DNA of 44,465 nt, from contig NZ_NRRV01000044.1 of NCBI RefSeq assembly GCF_016583825.1, positions 1 through 44,465 on the forward strand, in the 5' to 3' direction. This stretch comes from Thiohalocapsa halophila (GTDB taxonomy: Bacteria; Pseudomonadota; Gammaproteobacteria; Chromatiales; Chromatiaceae). Numbering within the stretch: position 1 is the first letter of the stretch; every line of letters begins with the position of its first letter. The position numbers and the translations under genes were made by a program. Under the pieces are notes generated by a model. It was given only the letters and a program-made list of their open reading frames with translations, had not been told where the DNA came from and did no database searches. This document shows positions 25,115 to 33,209 of the stretch, one piece after another.

Positions 25115-25996
25115 TCAGCCCTCGCTGCCGCCGGCGAACAACGCATCCAGCTTCTGCTCGAAGCCGTGGTAGTCCAGGTGCTCGTACAGGTCCGCCCGGG
25201 TCTGCATGCTGTCCACGACATTCACCTGGCTGCCGTCGCGGCGGATGGCCTCGTAGACGTTCAGCGCAGCCTGGTTCATGGCGCGGAAGGCGGAGAGGGG
25301 ATACAGCACCAGGCCCACGCCCACGCCGGCGAGGTCGTCGGTGGTAAACAGCGGCGTGGCACCGAACTCCGTGATGTTGGCGAGCACCGGCACGTCCAGC
25401 GCCGACGTGAACCGGGTGTACTCCTCCAGCGTCGTCAGCGCCTCCGGGAAGACCATGTCCGCCCCCGCCTCGACGCAAGCCGCCGCGCGCTCCAGCGCCG
25501 AGTCCATGCCCTCCACGGCCAGCGCGTCCGTGCGCGCCATGATGACGAAGTCGTCGGTGCGCGCGTCCACGGCGGCCTTGATGCGGTCGACCATCTCGGC
25601 CGGCGGCACGATGGCCTTGTTCGGCCGATGCCCGCAACGCTTGGCGGCCACCTGGTCCTCGATGTGGCAGCCGGCGGCGCCGGCGCGGCTCAGCTCGCGC
25701 ACGGTGCGGGCGATGTTGAAGGCGCCGCCGAAGCCCGTGTCGGCATCCACCAGCAGCGGCAGGTCGCAGGCATAGGTGATGCGGCGTACGTCCACCAGCA
25801 CGTCCTCCAGCCCCGTGATGCCCAGGTCCGGCACCCCCAGCGAGCCGGCGGCGACGCCGCCGCCGGAGACATAGAGCGCGCGGTAGCCGGTGTGCGCCGC
25901 CAGCAGGGCATGGTAGGCGTTGATGGCGCCCACCACCTGCAGCGGGCGCTCTTCTTGTACGGCGCGGCGCAGCTTGGCGCCTTGAGTTTCGGGCAT
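25115..25996 (-). CDS. prpB: Methylisocitrate lyase (293 aa)
   Basis: This enzyme of the 2-methylcitrate cycle splits 2-methylisocitrate into pyruvate and succinate during propionate use. Seen are the isocitrate-lyase-superfamily landmarks: YVSGGGVAAGSLGVPDLG near residue 42, metal-binding DADTGFGGAFN near 88, CHIEDQ near 113, and the catalytic Cys loop KRCGHRPNKAIVP near 122, which has the PrpB form. Length matches PrpB (about 295). The ATG at 25996 is preceded by GGAGG. No prpC, acnD/prpD or prpR is in the window, so the rest of the pathway must be elsewhere or the enzyme works alone; a related carboxyphosphonoenolpyruvate mutase-type activity is less likely given the catalytic loop. Confidence 0.92.
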   Translation of the reverse strand: MPETQGAKLRRAVQEERPLQVVGAINAYHALLAAHTGYRALYVSGGGVAAGSLGVPDLGITGLEDVLVDVRRITYACDLPLLVDADTGFGGAFNIARTVRELSRAGAAGCHIEDQVAAKRCGHRPNKAIVPPAEMVDRIKAAVDARTDDFVIMARTDALAVEGMDSALERAAACVEAGADMVFPEALTTLEEYTRFTSALDVPVLANITEFGATPLFTTDDLAGVGVGLVLYPLSAFRAMNQAALNVYEAIRRDGSQVNVVDSMQTRADLYEHLDYHGFEQKLDALFAGGSEG

Positions 25997-26066
25997 GAGT
26001 GACCTCCGGTGGTTGGATTGGGCGGGGGTGGGATTATCGTTCGGAAACGCATGGGGTGTCGCGGGG

Positions 26067-26330
26067 GAGTACGGAGTACGGAGTACGGAATGGTGCGCGG
26101 TGCGGGTTAGTGCGCGGTGCGGGGGAGAAAGTGCGCAGTGCGGAGGGCGGAGGGCGCGGTTCGGAGCGTGGCGCAGTCCGGATTAGTGCGCGGTGCGCGG
26201 TGCGCAGTGCGGTGTCCGCAATCCGATGGGCTGCACCGCATCGCACTGCGCACTGAGCACGACGTACTACGTACTACGTACTTCCCACTACGCACTTCGC
26301 ACTTCAAACTTCAAACTTCAAACTTCAAAC
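26067..26330. repeat. Low-complexity tract of 7-mer repeats with a 12-bp perfect inverted repeat
   Basis: The left arm has GAGTACG three times in tandem (26067-26087), then many GTGCGCGGTGCG/GTGCGCAGTGCG variants. The right arm has CGCACTGCGCAC, GTACTAC repeats (26263-26282), and ACTTCAA four times in tandem (26301-26330). GTGCGCAGTGCG at 26200-26211 is exactly complementary to 26242-26253 with a 30-base loop, and the arms are roughly complementary overall (GAGTACG against GTACTAC). It fills most of the gap upstream of the MoxR gene. Confidence 0.75.
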
Positions 26331-26374
26331 GCCCGACTATACTGGCGCGGACGCCAGTGGAGACCCCCCGAATC

Positions 26375-27364
26375 ATGCCCAGCCCCGCTGCCGCTCATGC
26401 CGCTCCGACGCCGGCGGATCCGGATGTCGCCGCTGGCGCCCGTCAGATCCATGCCCGCCTGCGCGATAACCTGGCCCTCGTGCTGCGCGGCCAGGACCAG
26501 GCCATCCGCTGGCTGCTGGCGGCGCTCGCCGTCGGCGGCCACGTGCTCTTGGAGGACGTGCCCGGCACGGGCAAGACTACGCTGGCCAAGGCCCTGGCCC
26601 GGTCCATCCACGGCACCTTCAAGCGGGTGCAGTTCACGCCGGACCTGATGCCGTCGGACATCCTCGGCGTGTCGGTCTATGACCCGTCCGAGCACGCCTT
26701 CCATTTCCGCCCCGGTCCGGTGTTCACCCAGATCCTGCTGGCGGACGAGATCAACCGCGCCTCGCCGCGCACCCAGGCGGCGCTGCTGGAGGCGATGGGC
26801 GAATCCCAGGTGAGCGTGGACGGCGACCTGCGGGCGCTGGACGCCCTGTTTTTCGTCATCGCCACACAAAACCCCATCGAGCTGCACGGCACCTATCCGT
26901 TGCCGGAGGCGCAGATGGACCGCTTCGCGCTGCGCTTCGGACTCGGCTACATCGGCGAGGCCGCAGAGGCGGCGCTGCTGGAGGACCAGCGTACTGCCGA
27001 TCCCCTGTCGCAGCTGCGACCCTGCGCCGGCGCGGACGACATCCTGGCCCTGCGCCGGGCGGTGCAGGAGGTGCGGGTGGCCGAGTCCATGCGCCGCTAC
27101 ATCGTCGCCCTGGCTGCCGCCACCCGCCGGCAGGAGGGGGTGGCCCTGGGCGCGAGCCCGCGGGCCTCACTGACGCTGATGAAGATCGCCCAGGCGCTTG
27201 CGCTCTTCGACGGCCTCGACTACCTGCCGCCGGAGCCGGTGCGGGAGGCCGCGGTGCCCGTCATCGCCCACCGCCTCGGACTCGACCCCGCCGCCCGCTA
27301 TGCCGGTCGTCGCGCCGCCGACGTGGTGCGGGACTGCCTGGCCGAGGTCCCGCCGCCCGCTTGA
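26375..27364 (+). CDS. MoxR-family AAA+ ATPase (329 aa)
   Basis: This is a cytoplasmic AAA+ ATPase of the MoxR group, thought to act as a chaperone that matures partner protein complexes. Motifs are Walker A (GTGKTTLAKA) near residue 67, Walker B (ILLADEINRASPRTQAALLE) near 118, sensor 1 (FFVIATQNPIELHGTYPLPE) near 158, and sensor 2 (ASPRASLTLMKIAQA) near 262. The ATG at 26375 is preceded by a distant GGAG. A longer frame to 26117 would translate the low-complexity repeats and is rejected. TATACT at 26338-26343 is a plausible -10. A DUF58 gene follows in a TGATG overlap, the standard MoxR partner arrangement. Confidence 0.92.
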   Translation: MPSPAAAHAAPTPADPDVAAGARQIHARLRDNLALVLRGQDQAIRWLLAALAVGGHVLLEDVPGTGKTTLAKALARSIHGTFKRVQFTPDLMPSDILGVSVYDPSEHAFHFRPGPVFTQILLADEINRASPRTQAALLEAMGESQVSVDGDLRALDALFFVIATQNPIELHGTYPLPEAQMDRFALRFGLGYIGEAAEAALLEDQRTADPLSQLRPCAGADDILALRRAVQEVRVAESMRRYIVALAAATRRQEGVALGASPRASLTLMKIAQALALFDGLDYLPPEPVREAAVPVIAHRLGLDPAARYAGRRAADVVRDCLAEVPPPA

Positions 27365-28848
27365 TGCAGCAGCGCAGCGCAGACGCGCCCGAAGCCGTCC
27401 GGCACCGCCGACAGTCGGAGCGCCCACGCGGCCTCGCCGCCCGCGCCGGGCGCTGGCTCAAGGCCTGGAGCTGGCTCAACCTGCGCCTGGCCAGCAGCAG
27501 CCAGGAGTGGCTGCGCCGGCACTTCACACCCGCCGGCCAGGGCGTGCTCGCGGCCACTTTCGCCGCCGGGCTGTTCGGCCTCGATACCCGGCTCACCGCG
27601 GCGCATCAGGCCTTCGCCTTCGGGCTCGTCCTTCTGGGCGTGGCCTGGCTCGGCACGCTGGTGCCGCTGGCGAAGCTGCGCAGCCACCGCCGCCCGCCGT
27701 CGCGGGCCGCCGTCGGCGCGCCGTGCAGATACAAGGTCGAGGTGGCGAACACCGGCGGGCGCATCGCCCGCGGCCTGACGCTGCACGAGCGCCTGCCGGA
27801 CCCGCGGCCGAGCCGTGCCGCCTTCGTCGACACCCGCGCCCCGGTGGAGGCGACTCTGAATCCCTTCGAGCGGCTGCTCGGCTACCCGCGCTGGGAATGG
27901 CTCATCCGGCAGACCCGCCGCGCCGAGGCGCCGGCGCCGGTGCAGCTGCCGGACTTGGCGCCCGGCAGCGTGGCCGAGCTGACGCTTGCGCTGACGCCCA
28001 CCCGGCGCGGCTGGCTGACCCTGGATGCCCTGGTGCTGGGCCGGGTGGACCCCCTGGGGCTCATGCGCCGCGAGCGCGTGGTGGCGGCGAGCGCCCGCTG
28101 CCTGGTGCTGCCGAAACGCTATCCCACCCCACAGCTGCGCCCGCCGGGGCGCCGGCGGTTGCAGCCGGGCGGCATCGAGCAGACGTCCAGCGTCGGCGAC
28201 TCCCGGGAATTCATAGGCCTGCGCGACTACCTGCCCGGCGACTCCCCGCGGCACATCCACTGGGCCGCCTGGGCGCGCTGCGGCGAGCCCGTGGTGAAGG
28301 AATACCGCGACGAGTTCTTCTCCCGGCAGGCGCTGGTGCTGGACACCTGCCCGGCGGCAGGCGCCGACCCGGTGCGCTTCGAGACCGCAGTGTCCGCGGC
28401 GGCCTCCCTTATCGCGCCCCTGGGCGAGCAGCCCAACGGCCCGGACGGCCTGCTGGACCTGCTGCTCTACGCCGAAGGCACCCGCGTCCTCACCGCCGGG
28501 CGCGGGCTCATGTCCACCGCCGCCATGCTGGAGGTACTGGCCTGTGTGGAGCCGCAGCCGGCGGCGGCCTTCACGCACCTGGCCGAGACCGTCAGCAGCC
28601 GCGCCGCGCGCCAGAGCGCCTGCCTGTGCGTGCTGCTGCACTGGGACGATGCCCGCCGCGGGCTCGTCGCGCGCCTGCGCCGCAGCGGACTGGCGGTGAC
28701 GGTGCTGGTGGTGAATGAGCAGGGGGAGCAGGATGACCCGGCTGCGGCCGGCGGTGCCTTCATCGCCGTCGATGCCCGGGATCCGGCCCCGGCCCTCGCC
28801 CGATTATCGCCGGATTGGTCGCTCCATGGGGCTCATCGTGCAGCCTGA
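27364..28848 (+). CDS. DUF58-domain membrane protein (494 aa)
   Basis: This is the usual partner of MoxR ATPases. Two membrane helices near residues 55-90 (GVLAATFAAGLFGLDTRL, then FAFGLVLLGVAWLGTLVPL) anchor it. A beta-rich domain follows, then the DUF58 signature SREFIGLRDYLPGDSPRHIH, then WAAWAR near residue 280. After that comes a VWA-like fold (ALVLDTCPAAG) with an incomplete metal site. The start overlaps the MoxR stop by one base (TGATG at 27362-27366). In many genomes transglutaminase and VWA genes follow; here the operon stops after DUF58 and runs into repeats, so the system may be minimal or have lost its tail. Confidence 0.88.
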   Translation: MQQRSADAPEAVRHRRQSERPRGLAARAGRWLKAWSWLNLRLASSSQEWLRRHFTPAGQGVLAATFAAGLFGLDTRLTAAHQAFAFGLVLLGVAWLGTLVPLAKLRSHRRPPSRAAVGAPCRYKVEVANTGGRIARGLTLHERLPDPRPSRAAFVDTRAPVEATLNPFERLLGYPRWEWLIRQTRRAEAPAPVQLPDLAPGSVAELTLALTPTRRGWLTLDALVLGRVDPLGLMRRERVVAASARCLVLPKRYPTPQLRPPGRRRLQPGGIEQTSSVGDSREFIGLRDYLPGDSPRHIHWAAWARCGEPVVKEYRDEFFSRQALVLDTCPAAGADPVRFETAVSAAASLIAPLGEQPNGPDGLLDLLLYAEGTRVLTAGRGLMSTAAMLEVLACVEPQPAAAFTHLAETVSSRAARQSACLCVLLHWDDARRGLVARLRRSGLAVTVLVVNEQGEQDDPAAAGGAFIAVDARDPAPALARLSPDWSLHGAHRAA

Positions 28849-28863
28849 GCGAGACAACCGTAG

Positions 28864-28892
28864 GTCGGCGCTGAGCGACAGCGAAGCCCGAC
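28864..28892. repeat. Intergenic hairpin of GTCGG...CCGAC type
   Basis: GTCGGCGCT pairs with AGCCCGAC-type sequence across a 12-base loop, with one mismatch. Short dispersed palindromes of this kind are common between genes of GC-rich gammaproteobacteria. It lies just past the DUF58 stop and may also act in termination. Confidence 0.5.
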
Positions 28893-28910
28893 GCGGGCGG
28901 CTGTTCGTGC

Positions 28911-29087
28911 GCTTGTGGGAGCGGCATCCTTGCCGCGACTTGCGGACGTCGCTGCACTGCAAGCCGTCGCGGTCGGGAGCCTGCTCACGCAGTTGCTTGT
29001 GGGAGCGGCATCCTTGCCGCGTCGCCCGGCGCGCCGCGTCACTGCAAGCCGTCGCGGCCGGAGTCCGCTCCCACGGTTGCTTCGTGG
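28911..29087. repeat. REP-like tandem array with an exact 84-bp period
   Basis: Units begin GCTTGTGGGAGCGGCATCC at 28911 and 28995, and a third, degenerate one (GCTTCGTGG) at 29079, exactly 84 bases apart each time. Shared inner blocks include ACTGCAAGCCGTCGCGG. Within the second unit GGAGTCCGCTCCCAC inverts the leading GTGGGAGCGG, giving a REP/BIME-like fold. A related copy lies inside a gene at 9933-9957. Confidence 0.75.
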
Positions 29088-29114
29088 CTCGACTGACGAA
29101 TCTAGGCTGAACGC

Positions 29115-29141
29115 CCGCCGCGGGCACCGAGCCCGCGGCGG
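29115..29141. terminator. Perfect 11-bp stem hairpin
   Basis: CCGCCGCGGGC (29115-29125), loop ACCGA, GCCCGCGGCGG (29131-29141). It lies between the convergent DUF58 gene and the ABC permease remnant and may serve as a bidirectional terminator, though no T-tract follows on either strand. Confidence 0.5.
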
Positions 29142-29172
29142 CCGTTGCCGACTGGAAGTCGGCGCTCCAAAG

Positions 29173-30266
29173 CTACTCCTCGTGCAGGGCCGCCACCGGG
29201 TCCAGCGCCGCGGCCGGCAGCACGCCGGCGGCGAGGCCGATGAGCCCCGCCGCCAGCTCCGCCAGCAGCACGAAGTCCCAGGCCGTGCGGGCCGGCAGCG
29301 CCGGCACCAGCACGCCGATGAGCCAGGCGCCGCCGGCGCCGATCATCCTAGAAACGGCAGTTGACCGCTTCGTCGCAGCTACAAGTGCTTGCGCAATTTG
29401 AGAATTCGTACCGATTTCCAGGTCACCTCCCGGGTGAGGGCCGCTACGACCCCCATGGCACGCCCCGCGCGGCGCCCAGCTGCGTTACAACTCGTTGGAA
29501 TAGGTCGGCTATTCCGCCTCGTTGTGCCTTGCTGGACGCCCCGCGGGACGCACCCTGGGGGCCGTTCAACTACCGTTTCTAGGATCATGAAGCCGAGGGC
29601 GCCCCCCAGGAGCGCCAGCACGGTGGCCTCCAGCAGGAAGAGCGCCAGGATCTGCCCGCGACCGGCGCCGAGCGCCCGCAGCAGACCGATCTCCGCGCGG
29701 CGCTCGCCGACGGCGATGGTCATGATGGTGAGGATGCCGATGCGGATGCGCGCACCCAGCGCCGGCGCGCCCCGAAACAGCTCCCGGTGCAGCTTGGCGC
29801 CGAGCACTGCCACCGGCCGTGCGGCGCCGTCCGCCGGCAGGAAGCGCCCCTGCGCCGGGCGCATGGCCCAGATGGCCGGCACCTCCGGCCCGGCGCCGAA
29901 GACCATGGTGCGGCGGCTGCGCCGGCCCGCCTCCACCGCGGCATTGCCGGACACGACGCCGACCACCGCCTGCACGTCCGGCACCCGCTCCAGGGCATCG
30001 ACGTCGTCCATGGACAGGGGCCGCACGCTCGCGATCATGGCCCCGGACATGCCCATGGTGGTGGTGCGGCCCGGATTCACGGCGATGAGGTTGGTGCCGA
30101 ACTGCGTAAACTCCGCCAGCACGAAGCGGTGGATCCCCTCACCGATGGCCGTCAGCACGACCACCGCGGCGGTGGCGAAGGCCATCGCCGCCAGCGTCAG
30201 CCAGGTGCGGGTGGGGTGTGCGGTGAGCGCCCGGGCGGCGCTGGTGAGGGTGTCGCCGGTGTGCAT
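29173..30266 (-). pseudogene. MacB/FtsX-type ABC efflux permease, internally deleted and split by a MITE
   Basis: The N-terminal part has the first membrane helix (LTLAAMAFATAAVVVLTAIG) and the start of a MacB periplasmic domain (NLIAVNPGRTTTMGMSGAMI, then AVLGAKLHRELF). Near 29731-29742 the sequence jumps from LGARIRIG straight to ILTIMTIAVGERRAEIGLLR, losing the rest of the periplasmic domain and the second helix while keeping the frame. The 237-bp element at 29347-29583 then interrupts GGALGFMI. Removing it and one ATCAT copy gives GFMIGAGGAWLIGVLVPALP in frame, ending DPVAALHEE and TAG at 29173. Intact members have about 380-400 residues. The gene is non-functional by two independent lesions. 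Confidence 0.85.
29347..29583. mobile_element. MITE, 237 bp, with 18-bp terminal inverted repeats
   Basis: The left end CCTAGAAACGGCAGTTGA and the right end read in reverse, CCTAGAAACGGTAGTTGA, match at 17 of 18 positions. Both are flanked directly by ATCAT (29342-29346 and 29584-29588), a 5-bp target duplication. It encodes no transposase; internal frames are too short. It must have been moved by a transposase supplied elsewhere. Its excision restores the permease frame. Confidence 0.88.
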
Positions 30267-30537
30267 CCCGCTAGGCGGCAACGCGCAGGCCCGGGGCCGG
30301 CAGGCGCCAACCATGACGGGATACGTGAGAAGACGTCGACATCACCGGCTGCCTCGGCATTGATCGGCCGAGTCGTCAGCATGCACCCAACCCCCGAGAA
30401 CGTCCATCCGGGCTTCGGTACCCCCGAGGTGAGCCGTGTCGGTCCCGACCCTTCTGAACACTCACCCACACCGATTATGGTTTAGACTCGAAGCTCGGAC
30501 CCGTCGGTTCGAGCCAACCACCAGAGGAGGAAGCATT

Positions 30538-31257
30538 GTGTCCGACGTCACCACTTCCGCCACCCAATCCAGAATACAGAATCCGCTGATTCTCACCGTC
30601 ATCCCGCTGCTGATCCTGTTCGCGGCGGCCGTCGTGCTGTTCCGGATGAGCGTCGACGACATGGCGGGCACTTACAAGTATTGGGAGATCTTCGTACCGG
30701 CCGTTGCCGTGCTGTCGCTGTTCTCGGGCTGGCACCAATGCCAGATGCTGGGTCAGGACCGCATCTGGTACGTGCTGCGGCAGTTCATCCATTGGGGGGC
30801 GGTCATCGCCGTGCTCTACCTCTTCCATATCGCCGGCTTCCGGGAGCTGCTGAACGACCAGCAATACACGGTCATCCTCCTCGGCATCCTCGCAGTGGCC
30901 ACGCTGCTGGAGGCCATCCAGATGGACTACAAGCTGGTGCTGTTCTCGTTGTTCATCGCCTTCTGCGCCTATGTGCTGTTCATGCCGGAGGGCAACCCCG
31001 GCTTGATGATGCTCGGCAACCTGTTCGGCATCGACGAGCCGGCGAGCCACCCGGTCACCGTCGTCGGCATACTCGGCGTGATCGGCTTCATTCTGAGCCT
31101 CGGCGTGCACTGGCTGATCCCCAGGGATCGCAGCGCCAGGAAAGCGGACCGGTCCAAGCAGAAGCCGCCGGCGACCGGGCAGACTCGGTCCGCCCCGAGC
31201 AGCTCGTCGCAACCGTCATCGTCGACGAGCGCCGCAACCCCGGCGGGCGCCGCCTGA
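30538..31257 (+). CDS. Multi-pass membrane protein of unknown function (239 aa)
   Basis: The start is GTG at 30538, chosen because a strong GAGGAGG lies at 30524-30530. Six or so membrane helices run from about residue 15 to 200, including LILTVIPLLILFAAAVVLF, AVAVLSLFSGWHQCQML, VILLGILAVATLLEAIQMDY and VVGILGVIGFILSLGVHWLI. The C terminus is a hydrophilic Ser/Pro/Lys-rich tail of about 35 residues. I do not recognise the family. It lies in opposite orientation between the ATPase and permease remnants of the ABC operon, as though inserted there. Confidence 0.78.
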   Translation: MSDVTTSATQSRIQNPLILTVIPLLILFAAAVVLFRMSVDDMAGTYKYWEIFVPAVAVLSLFSGWHQCQMLGQDRIWYVLRQFIHWGAVIAVLYLFHIAGFRELLNDQQYTVILLGILAVATLLEAIQMDYKLVLFSLFIAFCAYVLFMPEGNPGLMMLGNLFGIDEPASHPVTVVGILGVIGFILSLGVHWLIPRDRSARKADRSKQKPPATGQTRSAPSSSSQPSSSTSAATPAGAA

Positions 31258-31412
31258 GCCCCATACCCTTGCCCCTGGGCGGTGCGCGCACCGCCCACGG
31301 GAGACTGCCAGCCATTCGGCCTTGTGCCGGCGAAGCCCGTCTCGCTTGCTGTCCGAGCGCAGAGCTCGGCGCGCGAGCCGGCCGAAAGCCGCCGCGCTCG
31401 GGTGCAGGCGCA

Positions 31413-31820
31413 TCAGACGATGGCACCGTCGTCCATTTGAATACGCCGGTGGGCACGCGCGCCGAGGGCCTGATCGTGCGTTACGACCACCAGCGTCAGG
31501 CCCTGGGCGTTCAGCGCTTCCAGGGCTTCGATGACGTCCTCGCCGCTGGCGCGGTCGAGGTTGCCGGTGGGCTCGTCGGCGAGCAGCAGGCTCGGATGGG
31601 TGACGGTGGCGCGGGCGATGGCCACCCGCTGGCGTTGGCCGCCGGCGTCCGGGCGGTCCAGCAGGCCCAGGATGTTCAGGAGCGTACTCTTGCCGGAGCC
31701 TGACGGACCCATGACGGCGGCGTAGTCGCCGTCGGCGAGCGTCAGCGCCACGTCGCGCAGGGCATGGACGACTTGGTCGCCCACCTGAAAGCTGCGCTCG
31801 ATGCCACCGAGCGCGATCAT
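31413..31820 (-). pseudogene. MacB/LolD-type ABC ATPase with in-frame internal deletion (135 aa)
   Basis: Walker A is GPSGSGKS at residues 38-45, Walker B is LLLADEPTGNLD at 78-89 and the H-loop is VVVTHD at 111-116. Between them the sequence jumps from LGLLDRPDAG to GQRQRVAIARA, so the Q-loop, the helical subdomain and the start of the LSGGQ signature are gone. Intact members are about 220-230 residues, so roughly 80-90 are missing. The frame is kept across the junction (near 31637-31645). It could not form a working ATPase dimer. It lies 44 bases after the adaptor remnant in the same operon. Confidence 0.82.
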
Positions 31821-31864
31821 CGCTGCGCCCTCAAGGTCGCACCGGCCGGCGACAGCGGCGCGGC

Positions 31865-32419
31865 TCAGCCATCGGCGGCGTCTTCGGCCACCGCCGCCGC
31901 TCCGGCCTCGACGCCATCGCGATCCGCCGAGAGCACGACGCGCTCACCGGCGGCGAGCCCCGCCGTCACCTCGGTTCGCTCCCAATTGGCGAGGCCGGTC
32001 TCGATGTCCCGGGAGGCGAGGCGGCCATCGCCGCCGAGCACCAGCACCGAGTCGGACGCGTCCTCGAAGCCGGGCGTGATGGCTGCGGTGGGAACGGACA
32101 GGGTGTCTTCGGCGACGGCGGTGACGATCTCGACATCGGCGCTGTAGCCCGCGAGCAGCGGCGGGTCGTCCGGCGGATGGGCGATGACCTCGTGCACCTC
32201 CAACTGCGCGATCTGCCCGCCCATGGCCGGCGCCAGCCGCGCCCGGCGGCAGGCCTTCACCGTGCCGGCACGGGTGTTGGCGACCATCTCCTCGACCCGA
32301 CCGCGCTCCACCTCCGCGATGCGCACGGATACCGGGTGCGGGCGGCTGACAGACCACCACACGGCGCCGGCGCCGGCAGCGAGCAGCAGGATCAGCAGCA
32401 GTTTGACCGGCAGACGCAT
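31865..32419 (-). pseudogene. ABC-efflux membrane-fusion adaptor with in-frame internal deletion (184 aa)
   Basis: The N-terminal anchor (LLLILLLAAGAGAVWW) and first lipoyl half (LAPAMGGQIAQLEV) are followed directly by HEVIAHPPDDPPLLAGYSAD, then VEIVTAVAEDTLSVPTAAI, which belongs after the beta-barrel in intact adaptors. The coiled-coil hairpin, second lipoyl half and most of the barrel are missing (intact members have about 350-400 residues). The junction is near 32190 and keeps the frame. It is the first gene of the decayed MFP-ATPase-permease operon. Confidence 0.78.
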
Positions 32420-32554
32420 GCTTGTTCTGCCCACACAATCAGCCGGCGCATGGCCTGCGCTGCTTCGACGCGCGCCAATCAGCGAGCATCAAAGCGGCTT
32501 CACCGGCGCCGCGTTTGTGGAATCTGCCGCCAATGCCCTTGGCCGGCAGGCGGA

Positions 32555-33010
32555 TCAGGCGCTTGGCGCGCACGACGCCAGCAGCCGGATAGCATCGCGG
32601 TTGGTCCAGGAGCCGGTCAGACGCGCGGCCTCGCCGGCCCGCAGCCAGCGGCAGCCGCTGTGCTCGTCGGCGGCGAGGCGGATACGGCGGCGTCCCGGCA
32701 GCCGCAGCGCGAACCAATGCTCGCGGTTGAAGCACACCCCCGGGCGATAACGCGCCCGCCAGGCGGGCTTGATGGGAAAGAGCCGGCTTTGGCGCAGGTC
32801 CACGAGACCCGCGGCACCGATCAGCCCCGTCTCCTCCTTGAGCTCGCGCAGCGCCGCCGACCGCGGCGATTCCCCGGCCAGCAGGCTGCCGGTGACCGAC
32901 TGCCAGAAGTGCGGCGGTCGCACGCGATTCAACAGCAGGAACTCGCCGGCGTCAGTGTAGATCACGACGAGAACCGATACTGGGCGCTTGCCTGTTGCTG
33001 ATTGAAGCAT
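32555..33010 (-). CDS. nudB: Dihydroneopterin triphosphate diphosphatase, NUDIX family (151 aa)
   Basis: This enzyme removes pyrophosphate from dihydroneopterin triphosphate in folate synthesis. The NUDIX box is seen as GSLLAGESPRSAALRELKEETGL with all the expected residues (Gx5Ex7REUxEExGU). The N-terminal VLVVIYTDAGEFLLLNRVRP and the FWQSVTG stretch are typical of NudB, and EHWFALRLP with WLRAGEAARL follow. Length fits (about 150). I chose the ATG at 33010 for family length; a longer frame to 33148 lacks support. In many gammaproteobacteria nudB follows aspS directly; here about 1 kb of inserted material separates them. Confidence 0.87.
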   Translation of the reverse strand: MLQSATGKRPVSVLVVIYTDAGEFLLLNRVRPPHFWQSVTGSLLAGESPRSAALRELKEETGLIGAAGLVDLRQSRLFPIKPAWRARYRPGVCFNREHWFALRLPGRRRIRLAADEHSGCRWLRAGEAARLTGSWTNRDAIRLLASCAPSA

Positions 33011-33148
33011 GGGGTGGCGTTCCCGCTCAGCGCCGGCTTGACGGCTGGACGATTGATTGTTGAAACAGATCGATCCAATGACTACGATAGCGCGAATCGC
33101 GTCACCCACTGTAATTGCCACGCTTCCATGCGGCGTGCCTGATATCAA

Positions 33149-33179
33149 TTGACCTGCGGTGCGAGGCGTTGGTTAACAT
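33149..33179 (+). promoter_or_regulatory. Candidate promoter of the toxin-like gene
   Basis: TTGACC at 33149-33154 and TAACAT at 33174-33179 (or TTAACA one base earlier) with an 18-19-bp spacer, about 30 bases upstream of the ATG at 33210. Confidence 0.45.
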
Positions 33180-33209
33180 CATGTGGGGCGGAAGCGCGGA
33201 GCACCGAGC

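Noticed and set aside
26067..26330. Possible CRISPR array upstream of moxR
   Set aside because: Repeat units are only 7 bases, adjacent without spacers, and no cas genes are present.
28715..29110. A plus-strand open frame with an internal duplication (WERHPCR twice)
   Set aside because: The duplication comes from translating the 84-bp REP-like units; there is no ribosome site and the same peptide appears wherever the repeat occurs.
29347..29583. Reading the MITE as a coding extension of the permease
   Set aside because: The element has terminal inverted repeats and a target duplication, and the frame within it is rich in Arg/Pro with no membrane segment.
33011..33148. Longer start for nudB
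   Set aside because: It exceeds family length and covers the region between two divergent genes that must hold promoters.
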